The notes under the pieces were generated by a model that saw only the letters and a list, made by a program, of their open reading frames with translations, was not told where the DNA came from and did no database searches. The translations under genes and the position numbers were made by a program. From Mycobacterium sp. E796 (GTDB lineage Bacteria; Actinomycetota; Actinomycetes; Mycobacteriales; Mycobacteriaceae), in NCBI RefSeq assembly GCF_001672815.1, contig NZ_LZKK01000235.1, forward strand, positions 1 to 64,000: DNA of 64,000 bases, given 5' to 3'. Position 1 is the stretch's first letter, and the number at the start of each line of letters is the position of its first letter. Positions 42,885 to 51,796 of this stretch are shown here, piece after piece.

Positions 42885-44311
42885 CGCCGTTGCACCGCCT
42901 TTGCGTACAGGTCCAAAAGACGCGAGTCGGGGTCGTAGGTCTTTTTCACGGTTTTGTATGTCTCCCCGCCATAGAGTTCGTCAAACTCCTCGCGGGTGTA
43001 GAACGAGTCGGAGTACAGCGACTTGTGGCCATCGAGCTCGCTGACCTTGGCCTCGATGGCACGATTCGTCACCCCCGCTGCGCTTCCCCCGGCCGCCGGT
43101 ACCGAGGACCAGAACCCAATATTGACGTATGTGTGATCCGGTCGCATCGGATACAGCGGCCAACCCTCGTGATCGCGCAGTCGCAGGGGGCACAACCAGA
43201 TCGGGGTGATGGGCACGTTGTCCAGGAACCACTCCAAGAACTCGCATGTGCGTTCAACCGGCACCTCGACGTCCTGGACCACGCGTTCGCGCGGCGGACG
43301 TCCGTGGCGCTTCTCGATCCGGTCGGCGATGCCGAAACGCTGGTCCAGGGCGATGAGTTTCGAGTACACGCTGCTGCGCCGGTAACGGCGCGGCCACCAG
43401 CGGCGCACCCGCGGGTTCTGCACGCCGAACGCTCGTGAGCACCAAAACCAGTCCGTGTCCCAGCGCCACAGGTAGTCGTGGATCGTCAGCCGATCGTCCT
43501 TGGTGGCTTCCACCCCGGGCGAATCGTGCCGAATCGATTGGTAGTAAATGTTTTTCCCGGTGTAGTCGCTGACCGGGCCCGGCGTGCCGGTCCGCCGGCC
43601 CACGCACAGGTAGCTTTCGTCGGCGCTGAACACCACGCCGTCCAAGTAGTCCACCGGCGTGCCGCCCTGACCACCGGTGTCGATGATGCGTTCCATCGCC
43701 GCGACCAGCTCGGGCAGCGAGCGGAATCGGACGTGCCGCAGCGCCACGAACGGCGCGACGGGTTCCAGCTCGATCCGAATCCTTGTCGAATAGCCCAGCG
43801 TCCCATAGGAATTCGGGAAGGCGCGGAACAGGTCGTGATGCTGGGTGCGCGACGTGGTGAGCAACTCACCGGCGCCGGTGAGGATGTCCATCTCGAGCAC
43901 CGACTCGTGCGGCAGGCCGTTGCGAAACGACGCCGACTCGATGCCCAGGCCGCTGACCGCGCCGCCGAGGGTGATGGTCTTCAATTGCGGAACCACCAGT
44001 GGCGAAAGGCCATACGGCAGGGTCGCGGCCACCAGATCCTCGTATGTGCACATGCCGGCGACATCGGCAGTGCGGGATTCGGAATCTACAGAGAGAACGC
44101 CGGTCAAACCGGAGGTGTCCAGGCCGCGTGAATCGCGTTTGGTGCGGGCGCGGAACAGGTTTGAGGTGGGCTTGGCGAGCCGGACGGCGGAGGTCGTCGG
44201 GATGGATCGATAACTCGCCATCAACCGATCGACGCCCGCTGCGTGAGCCGACAGTGCAGATCCAGGGACTGGCACCACATATACCCTAGTCTTCGAAAAC
44301 AGCCCGTGCAC
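42881..44311 (-). CDS. FAD-binding oxidoreductase, DHCR24-like (Rv3719 type)
   Basis: This 476-residue flavoenzyme has a PCMH-type FAD-binding domain: VLSVDSESRTADVAGMCTYEDLV, then LKTITLGGAVSGLGIESASFRNGL. The C-terminal half is tryptophan/arginine-rich (WWPRRYRRSSVYSKLIALDQRFGI). It probably reduces the 10-methylene intermediate produced by the coupled methyltransferase. The N-terminus is uncertain: ATG 44311 gives an extra ~15 residues relative to the Rv3719 start I recall, and the divergent gene's region begins 37 bases away. Confidence 0.85.
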   Translation of the reverse strand: MHGLFSKTRVYVVPVPGSALSAHAAGVDRLMASYRSIPTTSAVRLAKPTSNLFRARTKRDSRGLDTSGLTGVLSVDSESRTADVAGMCTYEDLVAATLPYGLSPLVVPQLKTITLGGAVSGLGIESASFRNGLPHESVLEMDILTGAGELLTTSRTQHHDLFRAFPNSYGTLGYSTRIRIELEPVAPFVALRHVRFRSLPELVAAMERIIDTGGQGGTPVDYLDGVVFSADESYLCVGRRTGTPGPVSDYTGKNIYYQSIRHDSPGVEATKDDRLTIHDYLWRWDTDWFWCSRAFGVQNPRVRRWWPRRYRRSSVYSKLIALDQRFGIADRIEKRHGRPPRERVVQDVEVPVERTCEFLEWFLDNVPITPIWLCPLRLRDHEGWPLYPMRPDHTYVNIGFWSSVPAAGGSAAGVTNRAIEAKVSELDGHKSLYSDSFYTREEFDELYGGETYKTVKKTYDPDSRLLDLYAKAVQRR

Positions 44312-44348
44312 CAGACGCGGGCGCGATTAGCAAGAGGAGTCGGGCCTG

Positions 44349-44786
44349 ATGGGCCAGGTGAGCGCAGCCAGCACGATCTTGATCAACGTCGGGCCCGAGG
44401 CCACACTTGCCGCGGTGGCGGACTACCAGAAGGTGCGTCCGAAAATCCTGTCCCCGCAGTACAGCGAGTACCAGGTGCTACAGGGCGGCCAGGGTGCGGG
44501 CACCGTCGCCAAGTGGAAGCTGCAGGCCACCAAGTCGCGAGTGCGCGACGTGCAGGTGGACGTCGACGTGGCCGGCCACACCGTCATCGAGAAGGATGCG
44601 AACTCGTCCATGATCATCAACTGGACGGTCGCACCGGCCGGACCGGGATCCAGCGTCACGGTGAAGACCACCTGGACCGGTGCGGGCGGCGTCAAGGGCT
44701 TCTTCGAGAAAACCTTTGCGCCGTTGGGGCTGAAGAGGATTCAGTCCGAGGTGTTGACGAACCTGAAGAACGAACTGGAAAGCTAG
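44349..44786 (+). CDS. SRPBCC/START-like protein (Rv3718c type)
   Basis: This 145-residue helix-grip protein begins MGQVSAASTILINVGPEATLAAVADYQKVRPKI and ends [29 protein letters not shown]. The long C-terminal helix closes a hydrophobic pocket typical of polyketide-cyclase/START-like lipid binders. AGGAG lies before ATG 44349. Its stop overlaps the stop of the convergent ami1 gene by four bases. Confidence 0.85.
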   Translation: MGQVSAASTILINVGPEATLAAVADYQKVRPKILSPQYSEYQVLQGGQGAGTVAKWKLQATKSRVRDVQVDVDVAGHTVIEKDANSSMIINWTVAPAGPGSSVTVKTTWTGAGGVKGFFEKTFAPLGLKRIQSEVLTNLKNELES

Positions 44787-45544
44787 CGCGCCTGGCCCTG
44801 GGTGGCGAGGAAGCCCGCGACGCCGCGAACCAGCGCATCGGCGTATTTTTGGCGGCCGTCGGCGGACTCCATCAGCGCCGAATCCACCGGATTCTTCATG
44901 TTGCCGCACTCGACGAGGATCGATGGGTACTGCGCCAGGTTCAGGCCGGCGAGGTCCGAACGCCCGTACAAGCCGTCCTGGCCGATGTAGTTGGCGGGCG
45001 GAATGCCCGAGGCCTGCAACTGGTCGCGCATGATTCGGGCGTACTGCACCGACGGACCGGCCTGCGCCTGGTTCAGCGGCGGGGCCGAGTAGTTGACGTG
45101 AAAGCCGCGCCCGGACGGCGGACCGCCGTCGGCGTGGATGCTCAGGATCGCGTTGGGGTGCAATGCGTTGGCCGCCGCGGCGCGCGCGTCGACGCACGGC
45201 CCCAGCCCGGTGTCGTCGCCGCGCGACATGGCGGTCCGCACGCCCAGGGCGTTCAACTCGGCGCGGACGCGCAGCGCGGTGTCCCAGGTGAACGTGTGCT
45301 CCATATAGCCGCTATTGGTCGACGTCCCGCTGGTCTGGCAGTCCTTCGTGCCGCCGCGCCCGGTGGGCACCTGCCGCCCGATCGACGCGTCGTTCGAGCC
45401 GTTGTGGCCGGGGTCGATGAAAACGACCATCCCGGCGATGTTGGACGGGACTGCCGTCGCCGTCGGCATGATCACCGTCGACGCGGCAACCAGCGCGCCG
45501 ACCACCAGTTTGATTCCGACACGCCTGCTCAGTCGTAGGTCCAC
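44783..45544 (-). CDS. ami1: N-acetylmuramoyl-L-alanine amidase Ami1 (Rv3717)
   Basis: This 253-residue exported zinc amidase cleaves the stem peptide from N-acetylmuramic acid. The zinc ligands are His47 (FIDPGHNG), Glu82 (GYMEH) and His137 (LSIHADGG); the catalytic Glu212 is in ILVECGN. A disulfide pair is likely between KDC and GPC. No cell-wall-binding domain is present, as in Rv3717. A signal peptide spans the first ~33 residues (ATAVPSN). Confidence 0.93.
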   Translation of the reverse strand: MDLRLSRRVGIKLVVGALVAASTVIMPTATAVPSNIAGMVVFIDPGHNGSNDASIGRQVPTGRGGTKDCQTSGTSTNSGYMEHTFTWDTALRVRAELNALGVRTAMSRGDDTGLGPCVDARAAAANALHPNAILSIHADGGPPSGRGFHVNYSAPPLNQAQAGPSVQYARIMRDQLQASGIPPANYIGQDGLYGRSDLAGLNLAQYPSILVECGNMKNPVDSALMESADGRQKYADALVRGVAGFLATQGQAR

Positions 45545-45642
45545 CGCGCAAAGGTAACGTCGCGCGGTCTACGCTGGGTGTTCCGAATCGCCCGACACCC
45601 ACAGGCGAAACCAACTCGAGACCAAGATGCGAGGGGATTGTC

Positions 45643-45996
45643 ATGCAACCCGGAGGCGACATGTCGCAACTGCTCGCCCAGGCGCAGCAGATGCAGCAAA
45701 AGCTATTGGAAGCCCAGCAACAGCTCGCCAACTCCGAGGTGCACGGTGAGGCCGGCGGGGGTTTGGTCAAGGTGACCGTCAAAGGCAGCGGCGAGGTGGT
45801 CGGCGTGCAGATCGACCCCAAGGTCGTCGATCCCGCGGATGTCGAGACCCTGCAGGATTTGATCGTCGGCGCCATGGGCGACGCGTCGGCGCAGGTCACC
45901 AAGATGGCGCAGGAGCGGTTGGGCGCGCTGGCCGGGGCCATGGGCGCCCCGCCGGCCAAACCCCCGGCGCCTCCCACCCAACTGCCGGGGCTGTGA
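45643..45996 (+). CDS. YbaB/EbfC nucleoid-associated protein
   Basis: This 117-residue protein has the YbaB core: [49 protein letters not shown], and [19 protein letters not shown]. It forms dimers that bind DNA. ATG 45643 is chosen. It lies 12 bases before recR in the usual dnaX-ybaB-recR type context and is probably co-transcribed with recR. Confidence 0.93.
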   Translation: MQPGGDMSQLLAQAQQMQQKLLEAQQQLANSEVHGEAGGGLVKVTVKGSGEVVGVQIDPKVVDPADVETLQDLIVGAMGDASAQVTKMAQERLGALAGAMGAPPAKPPAPPTQLPGL

Positions 45997-46008
45997 CGTT
46001 ATCCCGAC

Positions 46009-46620
46009 ATGTTTGAGGGACCCGTCCAGGACCTGATCGACGAGCTGGGCAAGCTGCCGGGCATCGGGCCGAAGAGCGCGCAGCGCATCGCGTTTCACCT
46101 GTTGTCGGTCGAGCCGCACGACATCGACCGGCTGACCGCGGTGCTGGCGAAGGTCCGCGACGGTGTGCGGTTCTGCGCGGTGTGCGGCAACGTCTCCGAC
46201 GACGAGCGGTGCAGAATTTGTTCCGATCCCCGCCGGGACGGCTCACTGGTGTGCGTCGTCGAGGAGCCCAAGGACATTCAGGCCGTCGAGCGCACCCGCG
46301 AATTCCGCGGCCGCTACCACGTGCTCGGCGGCGCGCTTGATCCGTTGTCCGGGGTGGGCCCCGACCAGCTGCGCATCCGCGAGCTGCTGAGCCGCATCGG
46401 TGAGCGCGTCGACGACGTCGACATCACCGAGGTGATCATCGCCACCGACCCCAACACCGAGGGGGAGGCGACCGCCACCTACCTGGTTCGGATGCTGCGC
46501 GACATCCCCGGCCTGACGGTAACGCGGATCGCGTCGGGACTGCCGATGGGCGGCGACCTGGAGTTCGCCGACGAGCTGACGCTGGGCCGCGCGCTCACCG
46601 GCCGCCGGGCGATGGTCTGA
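46009..46620 (+). CDS. recR: Recombination mediator RecR
   Basis: This 203-residue protein has the Hh[18 protein letters not shown], zinc finger [16 protein letters not shown], and Toprim domain [16 protein letters not shown]. It loads RecA with RecO on gapped DNA. The length is standard. Confidence 0.97.
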   Translation: MFEGPVQDLIDELGKLPGIGPKSAQRIAFHLLSVEPHDIDRLTAVLAKVRDGVRFCAVCGNVSDDERCRICSDPRRDGSLVCVVEEPKDIQAVERTREFRGRYHVLGGALDPLSGVGPDQLRIRELLSRIGERVDDVDITEVIIATDPNTEGEATATYLVRMLRDIPGLTVTRIASGLPMGGDLEFADELTLGRALTGRRAMV

Positions 46621-46670
46621 CACGTACGGCCCTTGCGGCCGGAGCTTTCCGGGGGATAGGCGACCGCCGA

Positions 46671-46696
46671 ATTTGATATCGCATTCGGTATCAAAT
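46671..46696. terminator. Inverted repeat between recR and the C39 peptidase gene
   Basis: ATTTGATA (46671-46678) and TATCAAAT (46689-46696) flank TCGCATTCGG: an AT-rich 8-bp stem in a GC-rich genome, placed between two converging genes. It could be a bidirectional terminator; it is unusual in being A/T-rich, so a protein-binding site is an alternative. Confidence 0.5.
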
Positions 46697-46703
46697 CCGC
46701 CGA

Positions 46704-47357
46704 TTACCTGGTCACGACGGCGAAGTTGTCGCTGGTGTTCCACGCCGCCTCGAAGGTGGCGATGGAAACCTGTTCGTCGCGGCCCGCCGCGGCGCCGCTG
46801 TCGTTGAGGTGCACCAGGTTGGTCTTGGTGTCGATGCCGGTGACGACGACGAAGTGGTTTTCCTGGGAGCGGTCGCCGCCCGAGTTCCAGATGATCCGGT
46901 CGTTGAGCCCGACGATCACCTTGCGTCCCTGGTCAAGGTCCTGCTCAAGGACGCCGATGTTGGTGTGCACGGCGTCGGACGCGATGCCGTAGTGCGCCAG
47001 CAGCACCGGCAGGTCCGAGTTCTTGGTCTTGGCGCCGGGCTTGTAGATGGGTCCGGGGTGGCTCACGCTCGGGGTGTTTGCGGCCACGCCGGTGATCTCG
47101 TCCTCGGAGGGTTCGCGGCCGGTGATCTGGCCGACCACGTCGGCGACGGCCATCTCGCCGCAATCGAGGTTTTGCTGCTGGTAGCGCCAGTAGGGCGCGG
47201 CGGCGGCCGGGTCGCCGTGCATGCCCTCAAGGGTGGGGGCGGGGGCCGCATCGGCCGTCCCCGCGAACGCGACCATCGAGCCGGCGGCCGCGCTCAGCAC
47301 GGCCGCGAGACCGACAATGCGCGCCGCATCGGTGAGCCGGGTTCTCGTGTTGCTCAT
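46704..47357 (-). CDS. Secreted C39-like cysteine peptidase
   Basis: This 217-residue exported protein has a signal peptide (MSNTRTRLTDAAR..., AGTADAAPA). The papain-like C39 triad is Cys66 (NLDCGEMA), His168 (ENHFVVVTG) and Asp186 (LNDSG). Other C39 members cleave double-glycine leader peptides, but stand-alone secreted members have unknown substrates. It occupies the position of Rv3714c in the M. tuberculosis order, so it is an insertion or replacement between recR and gatD. Confidence 0.85.
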   Translation of the reverse strand: MSNTRTRLTDAARIVGLAAVLSAAAGSMVAFAGTADAAPAPTLEGMHGDPAAAAPYWRYQQQNLDCGEMAVADVVGQITGREPSEDEITGVAANTPSVSHPGPIYKPGAKTKNSDLPVLLAHYGIASDAVHTNIGVLEQDLDQGRKVIVGLNDRIIWNSGGDRSQENHFVVVTGIDTKTNLVHLNDSGAAAGRDEQVSIATFEAAWNTSDNFAVVTR

Positions 47358-47448
47358 GGGTTCCCTTTCTCGGTGGGGGACTCGAGAAAAGGCTGGGCGG
47401 CGGCCCTAGGGGGATCCTTGAAGGATTCTTGGAGCGCAGGTCGGAGGG

Positions 47449-48156
47449 CTAGCGGGCCGCCAGCCGCTCCCGGCGCAGCAGGTCGACCTCGGGCAGCTGT
47501 AGCGGCGCCAGCTCGCCCACTACCTTGCCGAGCAGCAGGTCGGCCAGCTCCGGGTTGCGGGCCAGGCACGGCCCGTGCATGTAGGTCGCGACGACGCTGC
47601 CCTGCACCGCGCCGTCGAAGCTGTCGCCGGCCCGGTTGCCCGCGCCCTTGACCACCGCGCCCAGCGGCGACGCGGCTGGCCCCAAAACCGTTCCGCCCCT
47701 ATGGTTTTCGAACCCAGTCAGTGGTTGCGTCAACCCGGCCGGCAGCGGCTCGCTCACCAGTTCGCCGATGGTGCGCCGGTCCTGCGGCGAGGTGGTCAGG
47801 TCCAGCATGCCGACACCGTCGACTCGTTCCCCGGCCGACGTCTCGTACCAGTGCCCGAGCACCTGGATGGCCGCGCAGATTGCCAGCACAGGGGCGCCCC
47901 GCTCCGCCGCGCGCTGCAGGCCAGGGTGCTTGATCAGGTGCTTGGTGGCCAGCCGCTGCGCGTAGTCCTCGGCGCCGCCCAGCGTGTACAGGTCCAGCGA
48001 CTCCGGCACCGGGTCGGCCAGCGTGATCTCGACGATCTCGGCGGCCACCCCCCGCATCCGCAGGCGTTGCCGCAGCACCAGGGCGTTGCCACCGTCGCCG
48101 TAGGTGCCCATCACGTCGGGCAGCACCAGCCCGATCCGGACAGTCGAGTCAGCCAT
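47449..48156 (-). CDS. gatD: GatD glutamine amidotransferase (lipid II amidation)
   Basis: This 235-residue class I glutaminase subunit has catalytic Cys94 (VLAICAAIQV) and His194 (ATYMHGPCLARNP). With MurT it amidates the D-Glu of lipid II in the cytoplasm. It overlaps murT by eight bases. It corresponds to Rv3713 (cobQ2). No cobyric-acid synthase features are present. Confidence 0.93.
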   Translation of the reverse strand: MADSTVRIGLVLPDVMGTYGDGGNALVLRQRLRMRGVAAEIVEITLADPVPESLDLYTLGGAEDYAQRLATKHLIKHPGLQRAAERGAPVLAICAAIQVLGHWYETSAGERVDGVGMLDLTTSPQDRRTIGELVSEPLPAGLTQPLTGFENHRGGTVLGPAASPLGAVVKGAGNRAGDSFDGAVQGSVVATYMHGPCLARNPELADLLLGKVVGELAPLQLPEVDLLRRERLAAR

Positions 48157-49378
48157 GGCGCGCCAATGCTCGCTGCAGCTGCAGGAAGGCGGTGTAGTTG
48201 GCGACGACCTCGACGCGCCCGGGCGGGCACGACGCGATCGCCGCCACGGTGTCGTGGACCAGCGTGTGCTCGACGCCCGCGTACCCGAGGCGCACCGCCA
48301 GGTCGGTGCCGCGTTCGCCGGCGGCGACGACCGCCGTCTCGTCGAAATGCTCGAACCGCACGTCCCACAGCCACGAGAGGTCCTCGCCGTCGGGCACCTG
48401 GCCGTTGACCGCGATCACGACCCCGGCCGCGTGCTTGTCCACCATCGACAGCGCCTCCTGCCAGCCGGCTGGGTTCTTGGCCAAGAGAATGCGCGCTTCG
48501 TGCTCGCCCACGCGGACGCTGCGGTAGCGCCCGGCGACCTCGTCGACTTGGGAAACCGCCGCCACCGCTTGCACCGGGTCGGCGCCCAGGGCGACGGCGG
48601 CGGCCACGGCCTGCGCGGCGTTGCCCCGGTTCACCGTGCCCGGCAGCGCCAACCGCATCGGCAGGGCCAGGCCGTCGGGCCCGTACAGCGTGTCGTCATC
48701 GAACCACCACTGCGGGCTGGGCCGCTTGAAATCGGCGCCGGTGGAGTACCAGTGCCCTTTGTCCCGGACAATGACCTCGCCGCTGCGCGGGCAGCTGACC
48801 GAGTCGTTCGCCCATGCACCGCCCGCGGCCACCCACACCACGTTGGGGCTGTCGTAGGCCGCGGAGGTCATCAGCACGTCGTCGCAGTTGGCGACGACGA
48901 CGGCGTCCGGATGCCGGGCCAGGCCGGCCCGCAGCGTGCGTTCGATCACGTTGATCTCGCCCACCCGGTCCAGCTGGTCACGCGATAGGTTGAGCAGCAC
49001 GATGACGCTGGGTTTCACCGCATCGGAGACGTGCGGCACGTGCATTTCGTCGACTTCCAGGGCGGCAAGCCCGGCGCGCCGATCTGCGGCCAGCGCGGCC
49101 ACCAGGCCGGCATCCATGTTGGCGCCCTCGGCGTTGGTGGCCACCGGGCCCAGCGTCCCGAGCGCGGCCGCCGTCATCCGCGTGGTGGTCGACTTGCCGT
49201 TGGTGCCGGTGACGACGACGGTGCGCCGCCCGGCGCCCAGCTGGCGCAGCACCGAGCGGTCCAGGGTCATCGCGACCAGCCCACCGATCATCGCGCCGGC
49301 CCCGCGACCGGTGACCCGCGACGCCCAACGCGCGCTCGCCCCCGCGGCGAGAGCCAGGCGTGCACGGCTGGTGATCAC
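48149..49378 (-). CDS. murT: MurT lipid II isoglutaminyl synthase subunit
   Basis: This 409-residue Mur-ligase-like enzyme has the P-loop TGTNGKSTT (Lys62) and a C-terminal DUF1727-type domain. The zinc-ribbon insertion of Gram-positive MurT (two CxxC pairs) is largely lost; only CPRSG remains, followed by HWYSTGADFKRP. TAAACT exactly six bases before GTG 49378 marks a leaderless start. It is co-transcribed with gatD. Confidence 0.92.
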   Translation of the reverse strand: MITSRARLALAAGASARWASRVTGRGAGAMIGGLVAMTLDRSVLRQLGAGRRTVVVTGTNGKSTTTRMTAAALGTLGPVATNAEGANMDAGLVAALAADRRAGLAALEVDEMHVPHVSDAVKPSVIVLLNLSRDQLDRVGEINVIERTLRAGLARHPDAVVVANCDDVLMTSAAYDSPNVVWVAAGGAWANDSVSCPRSGEVIVRDKGHWYSTGADFKRPSPQWWFDDDTLYGPDGLALPMRLALPGTVNRGNAAQAVAAAVALGADPVQAVAAVSQVDEVAGRYRSVRVGEHEARILLAKNPAGWQEALSMVDKHAAGVVIAVNGQVPDGEDLSWLWDVRFEHFDETAVVAAGERGTDLAVRLGYAGVEHTLVHDTVAAIASCPPGRVEVVANYTAFLQLQRALARHG

Positions 49379-49391
49379 CCGCGCAGTTTAT

Positions 49392-49507
49392 TAGGGCGAT
49401 CGCAAGCGCGGCGCTGTGCGCCGGGCGCTGCGGGTCGCCCTCATCGGTTTAGGGCGATCGCAAGCGCGGCGCTGTGCGCCGGGCGCTGCGGGCCACCCGC
49501 ATCGATT
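49392..49507. repeat. Two tandem 58-bp direct repeats before the DnaQ-like gene
   Basis: The unit starts TAGGGCGATCGCAAGCGCGG and runs through GCGCTGTGCGCCGGGCGCTG (internal GC palindrome). Copy 1 is 49392-49449, copy 2 is 49450-49507; they differ mainly near the end. A third partial TAGGCGATCGC is at 49512. It lies between murT and the exonuclease gene, both of which read away from it. Confidence 0.75.
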
Positions 49508-49576
49508 TCTGTAGGCGATCGCGACACGAGGGCCGAACGACCAGGTGATGTCGGTCCGGCGTGCCATCCTCACTTC

Positions 49577-50569
49577 ATGAACCGGGTGTCCTGGGGGCGG
49601 CCGGCCAGCGAGCCGGGCGGGGGTTGGGCCGTTATCGACGTCGAAACCTCGGGGTTTCGGCCGGGCCAGGCGCGGATCATCAGCATCGCCGCGCTGGGTC
49701 TGGACGCTAACGGCCGGGTCGAGCAGTCCGTGGTCAGCCTGCTCAATCCCGGGGTGGACCCCGGGCCCACCCACGTGCACGGCCTCACACCCGCGATGCT
49801 GGAGGACCAGCCGCAGTTCGGCGACATCGTCGGCGACCTCGTCGAGGTGCTGCGCGGCCGCACGCTGGTGGCGCACAACGTCGCTTTCGACTACTCATTC
49901 CTGGCCGCCGAGGCGGAGCTCGCCGAGGCCGAACTGCCCGTCGACAACGTCATGTGCACGGTCGAGCTGGCGCGCCGGCTGGACCTCGGTGTCGACAACC
50001 TGCGGCTGGAAACGCTCGCGGCGCATTGGGGCGTGGTCCAGGAGCGGCCGCACGACGCCTTCGACGACGCGATGGTGCTGACCGGGGTGTTGGAGTCGGC
50101 GCTCGAGCGGGCCCGCGAGCGCGACGTCTGGCTGCCGGTGCGTCCGGTGACCCGGCGCCAATGGCCCAACGGGCGGGTGACCCACGACGAGCTGCGCCCG
50201 CTGAAGGTGCTGGCCTCGCGGATGCCGTGCCCGTATCTCAACCCGGGCCCGTATGTCCTTGGCCGGCCGCTGGTCCAGGGCATGCGGGTGGCGCTGGCCG
50301 CCGAGGTGGCGCGCACCCACGAGGAGCTGGTCGAGCGGATCCTGCACGCCGGGCTGGCCTACAGCGACGTCGTGGACGGGGAGACCTCGCTGGTGGTCTG
50401 CAACGACGCCGCTCCCGAGCAGGGTAAGGGCTATCACGCCCGACAGCTGGGGGTGCCGGTGGTGTCCGACGCGCAGTTCATGGACTGTGTCGGCGTCGTC
50501 GCCCGGGGCACCAGCATGGAGGAGTTCACCGACATCAACACGACGAACCCGCAGCTCGCGTTGTTCTGA
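49577..50569 (+). CDS. DnaQ-like DEDDh exonuclease with BRCT-like C-terminus
   Basis: This 330-residue protein has the DEDDh exonuclease motifs WAVIDVETSGF (Asp21, Glu23), AHNVAFDYSFL and RPHDAFDDAMV. Residues ~220-300 (GMRVALAAEVARTHEELVERILHAGLAYSDVV... CVG) resemble a BRCT domain. It corresponds to Rv3711c, annotated DNA polymerase III epsilon. Proofreading in mycobacteria is done by DnaE1's PHP domain, so a repair role is more likely. Confidence 0.9.
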   Translation: MNRVSWGRPASEPGGGWAVIDVETSGFRPGQARIISIAALGLDANGRVEQSVVSLLNPGVDPGPTHVHGLTPAMLEDQPQFGDIVGDLVEVLRGRTLVAHNVAFDYSFLAAEAELAEAELPVDNVMCTVELARRLDLGVDNLRLETLAAHWGVVQERPHDAFDDAMVLTGVLESALERARERDVWLPVRPVTRRQWPNGRVTHDELRPLKVLASRMPCPYLNPGPYVLGRPLVQGMRVALAAEVARTHEELVERILHAGLAYSDVVDGETSLVVCNDAAPEQGKGYHARQLGVPVVSDAQFMDCVGVVARGTSMEEFTDINTTNPQLALF

Positions 50570-50584
50570 GCGACCCGTTGCATC

Positions 50585-50635
50585 ACTACATCCGTAGTAG
50601 TACCGTTGCGGCATGACAACCACTACAGATGTAGT
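50585..50635. promoter_or_regulatory. Promoter flanked by two ACTAC-type operators
   Basis: ACTACATCCGTAGT (50585-50598) and the perfect palindrome ACTACAGATGTAGT (50622-50635) flank TACCGT (50601-50606), a -10 box exactly six bases before ATG 50613. The second site lies in codons 4-8 of the membrane gene. The TetR encoded in the same operon is the likely ligand-responsive repressor binding both. Confidence 0.65.
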
Positions 50636-51062
50636 ACAGCGCGAGTCGTGGTGGGCCTTCTACCGTCGGCACGGTTATTTCTTTCGCCAAGCGGCGATGC
50701 TGACCATCTCCCTCGGTGTGCTGATCCACCTGTACCGGGTCATCTTCGGCGACGACCTCACGCTGAAATACGCGATGACCCTGACGACCGACAGGATCCT
50801 GCTGGTCCCGATGACGTATGCGGCCCTCACCGGCGTCCTGGTGTGGCGGCGGGTGCGGTTCGCCAACAAGCCGCATCGGGCGTTCTTCACGGCGTCGCTG
50901 GTGTACATCGCCGGCAGCGTCCCGCTGCACATCTGGTGCTCGTACGTCACCAAGGACCTGTCGCTGTACATGTGGTTTCGGCCGTGGTTCAGCTACCTGC
51001 TGTTGATCGTGGTCTATCCCGCCTTCCTGACGATGTTCTGGCGGCTGCGCTACAAAGACTGA
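50613..51062 (+). CDS. Small four-helix membrane protein
   Basis: This 149-residue protein has about four transmembrane helices and many Trp/Tyr/Arg residues at helix ends (WWAFYRRHGYFFRQAAML..., RPWFSYLLLIVVYPAFLTMFWRLRYKD). It is encoded in an operon with the following TetR (1-base overlap). I do not recognise the family; a membrane protein controlled by a TetR suggests efflux accessory or stress response. TACCGT six bases upstream makes the mRNA leaderless. Confidence 0.75.
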   Translation: MTTTTDVVQRESWWAFYRRHGYFFRQAAMLTISLGVLIHLYRVIFGDDLTLKYAMTLTTDRILLVPMTYAALTGVLVWRRVRFANKPHRAFFTASLVYIAGSVPLHIWCSYVTKDLSLYMWFRPWFSYLLLIVVYPAFLTMFWRLRYKD

Positions 51063-51625
51063 TGCCTCCCAATCCCGAGCGCCGCGCTCAGCTCCTCGAC
51101 GCCGCGATCGGCATCCTCGCCGACACCGGCGTCGGGGGGCTAACTCATCGTCAGGTCGACGAGCGGGCGGGCCTGCCCGCGGGCACGACGTCGAACTACT
51201 TCCGCACGCGCCAGGCGCTGCTCGAAGCCACGGCGGCGCGCACCGTCGACCTGCATTGGCAGCGCGTCGAGGCCTTGCAGGCCGCGATCGGGTCGCTCAC
51301 CCGCGACGGCATCACGGCACTGCTGACGCGGATGCTGTCCGACCCCGACGAGCAGGCCCGCCGCTACACGCTGGCGCGGTTCGAGCTGTTCATGGAGGGC
51401 ACGCGCCGACCGGAGCTGCAGCCCTTCCTCAAGGACCTGCAGGCCGCGGCGGTGAAGTCCGCAACGCTGATCCTCGAGGCCGCGGGCTTCACTCCGACAC
51501 CGGACCAGATGGACGAGCTGAGCCGACTGCTCAACGGCTACGCGTTCAGCAGTCTCACGCTTCCCGGCGCCCGCGACCCCGCCGAGTTGGTGGACCGGCT
51601 GCTGCGCGCATACTTCCCGGTCTAG
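51062..51625 (+). CDS. TetR-family regulator
   Basis: This 187-residue regulator has HTH RRAQLLDAAIGILADTGVGGLTHRQVDERAGLPAGTTSNYFRTRQALLEA. The ligand domain has no recognisable specificity motif. TGATG overlaps the preceding gene by one base. It probably represses its own operon through the two ACTAC-type sites. Confidence 0.9.
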   Translation: MPPNPERRAQLLDAAIGILADTGVGGLTHRQVDERAGLPAGTTSNYFRTRQALLEATAARTVDLHWQRVEALQAAIGSLTRDGITALLTRMLSDPDEQARRYTLARFELFMEGTRRPELQPFLKDLQAAAVKSATLILEAAGFTPTPDQMDELSRLLNGYAFSSLTLPGARDPAELVDRLLRAYFPV

Positions 51626-51708
51626 CCACGCGGGTGCCTGCTCGATCGTGGGTCAATTCCAGCAATCTCTCAGCTGGAACCCGGTAACTCTCCAGGTGTT
51701 GCTCTGAG

Positions 51709-51727
51709 GCTAATGGTTAGCATTAGC
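51709..51727. promoter_or_regulatory. Inverted repeat upstream of the CLC gene
   Basis: GCTAATG (51709-51715) and CATTAGC (51721-51727) are a perfect 7-bp inverted repeat with loop GTTAG, in the otherwise unremarkable 170-base gap before the CLC channel gene. It could be an operator or an mRNA hairpin. Confidence 0.4.
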
Positions 51728-51796
51728 GGGCCGGTGCGGGGCCGCAAACGCCTCCTGTGCTTGGTGTCCGGGGACCGATCTAAGGGCGATGACCGC

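Noticed and set aside
49394..49461. GGGCGATCGC in the 58-bp repeats as further TetR operators
   Set aside because: The core matches but the A/T-rich flanks and symmetry of the three operators are missing, and no related gene is nearby.
49392..49507. Tandem repeat as a CRISPR array
   Set aside because: The copies are directly adjacent with no spacers and there are no cas genes.
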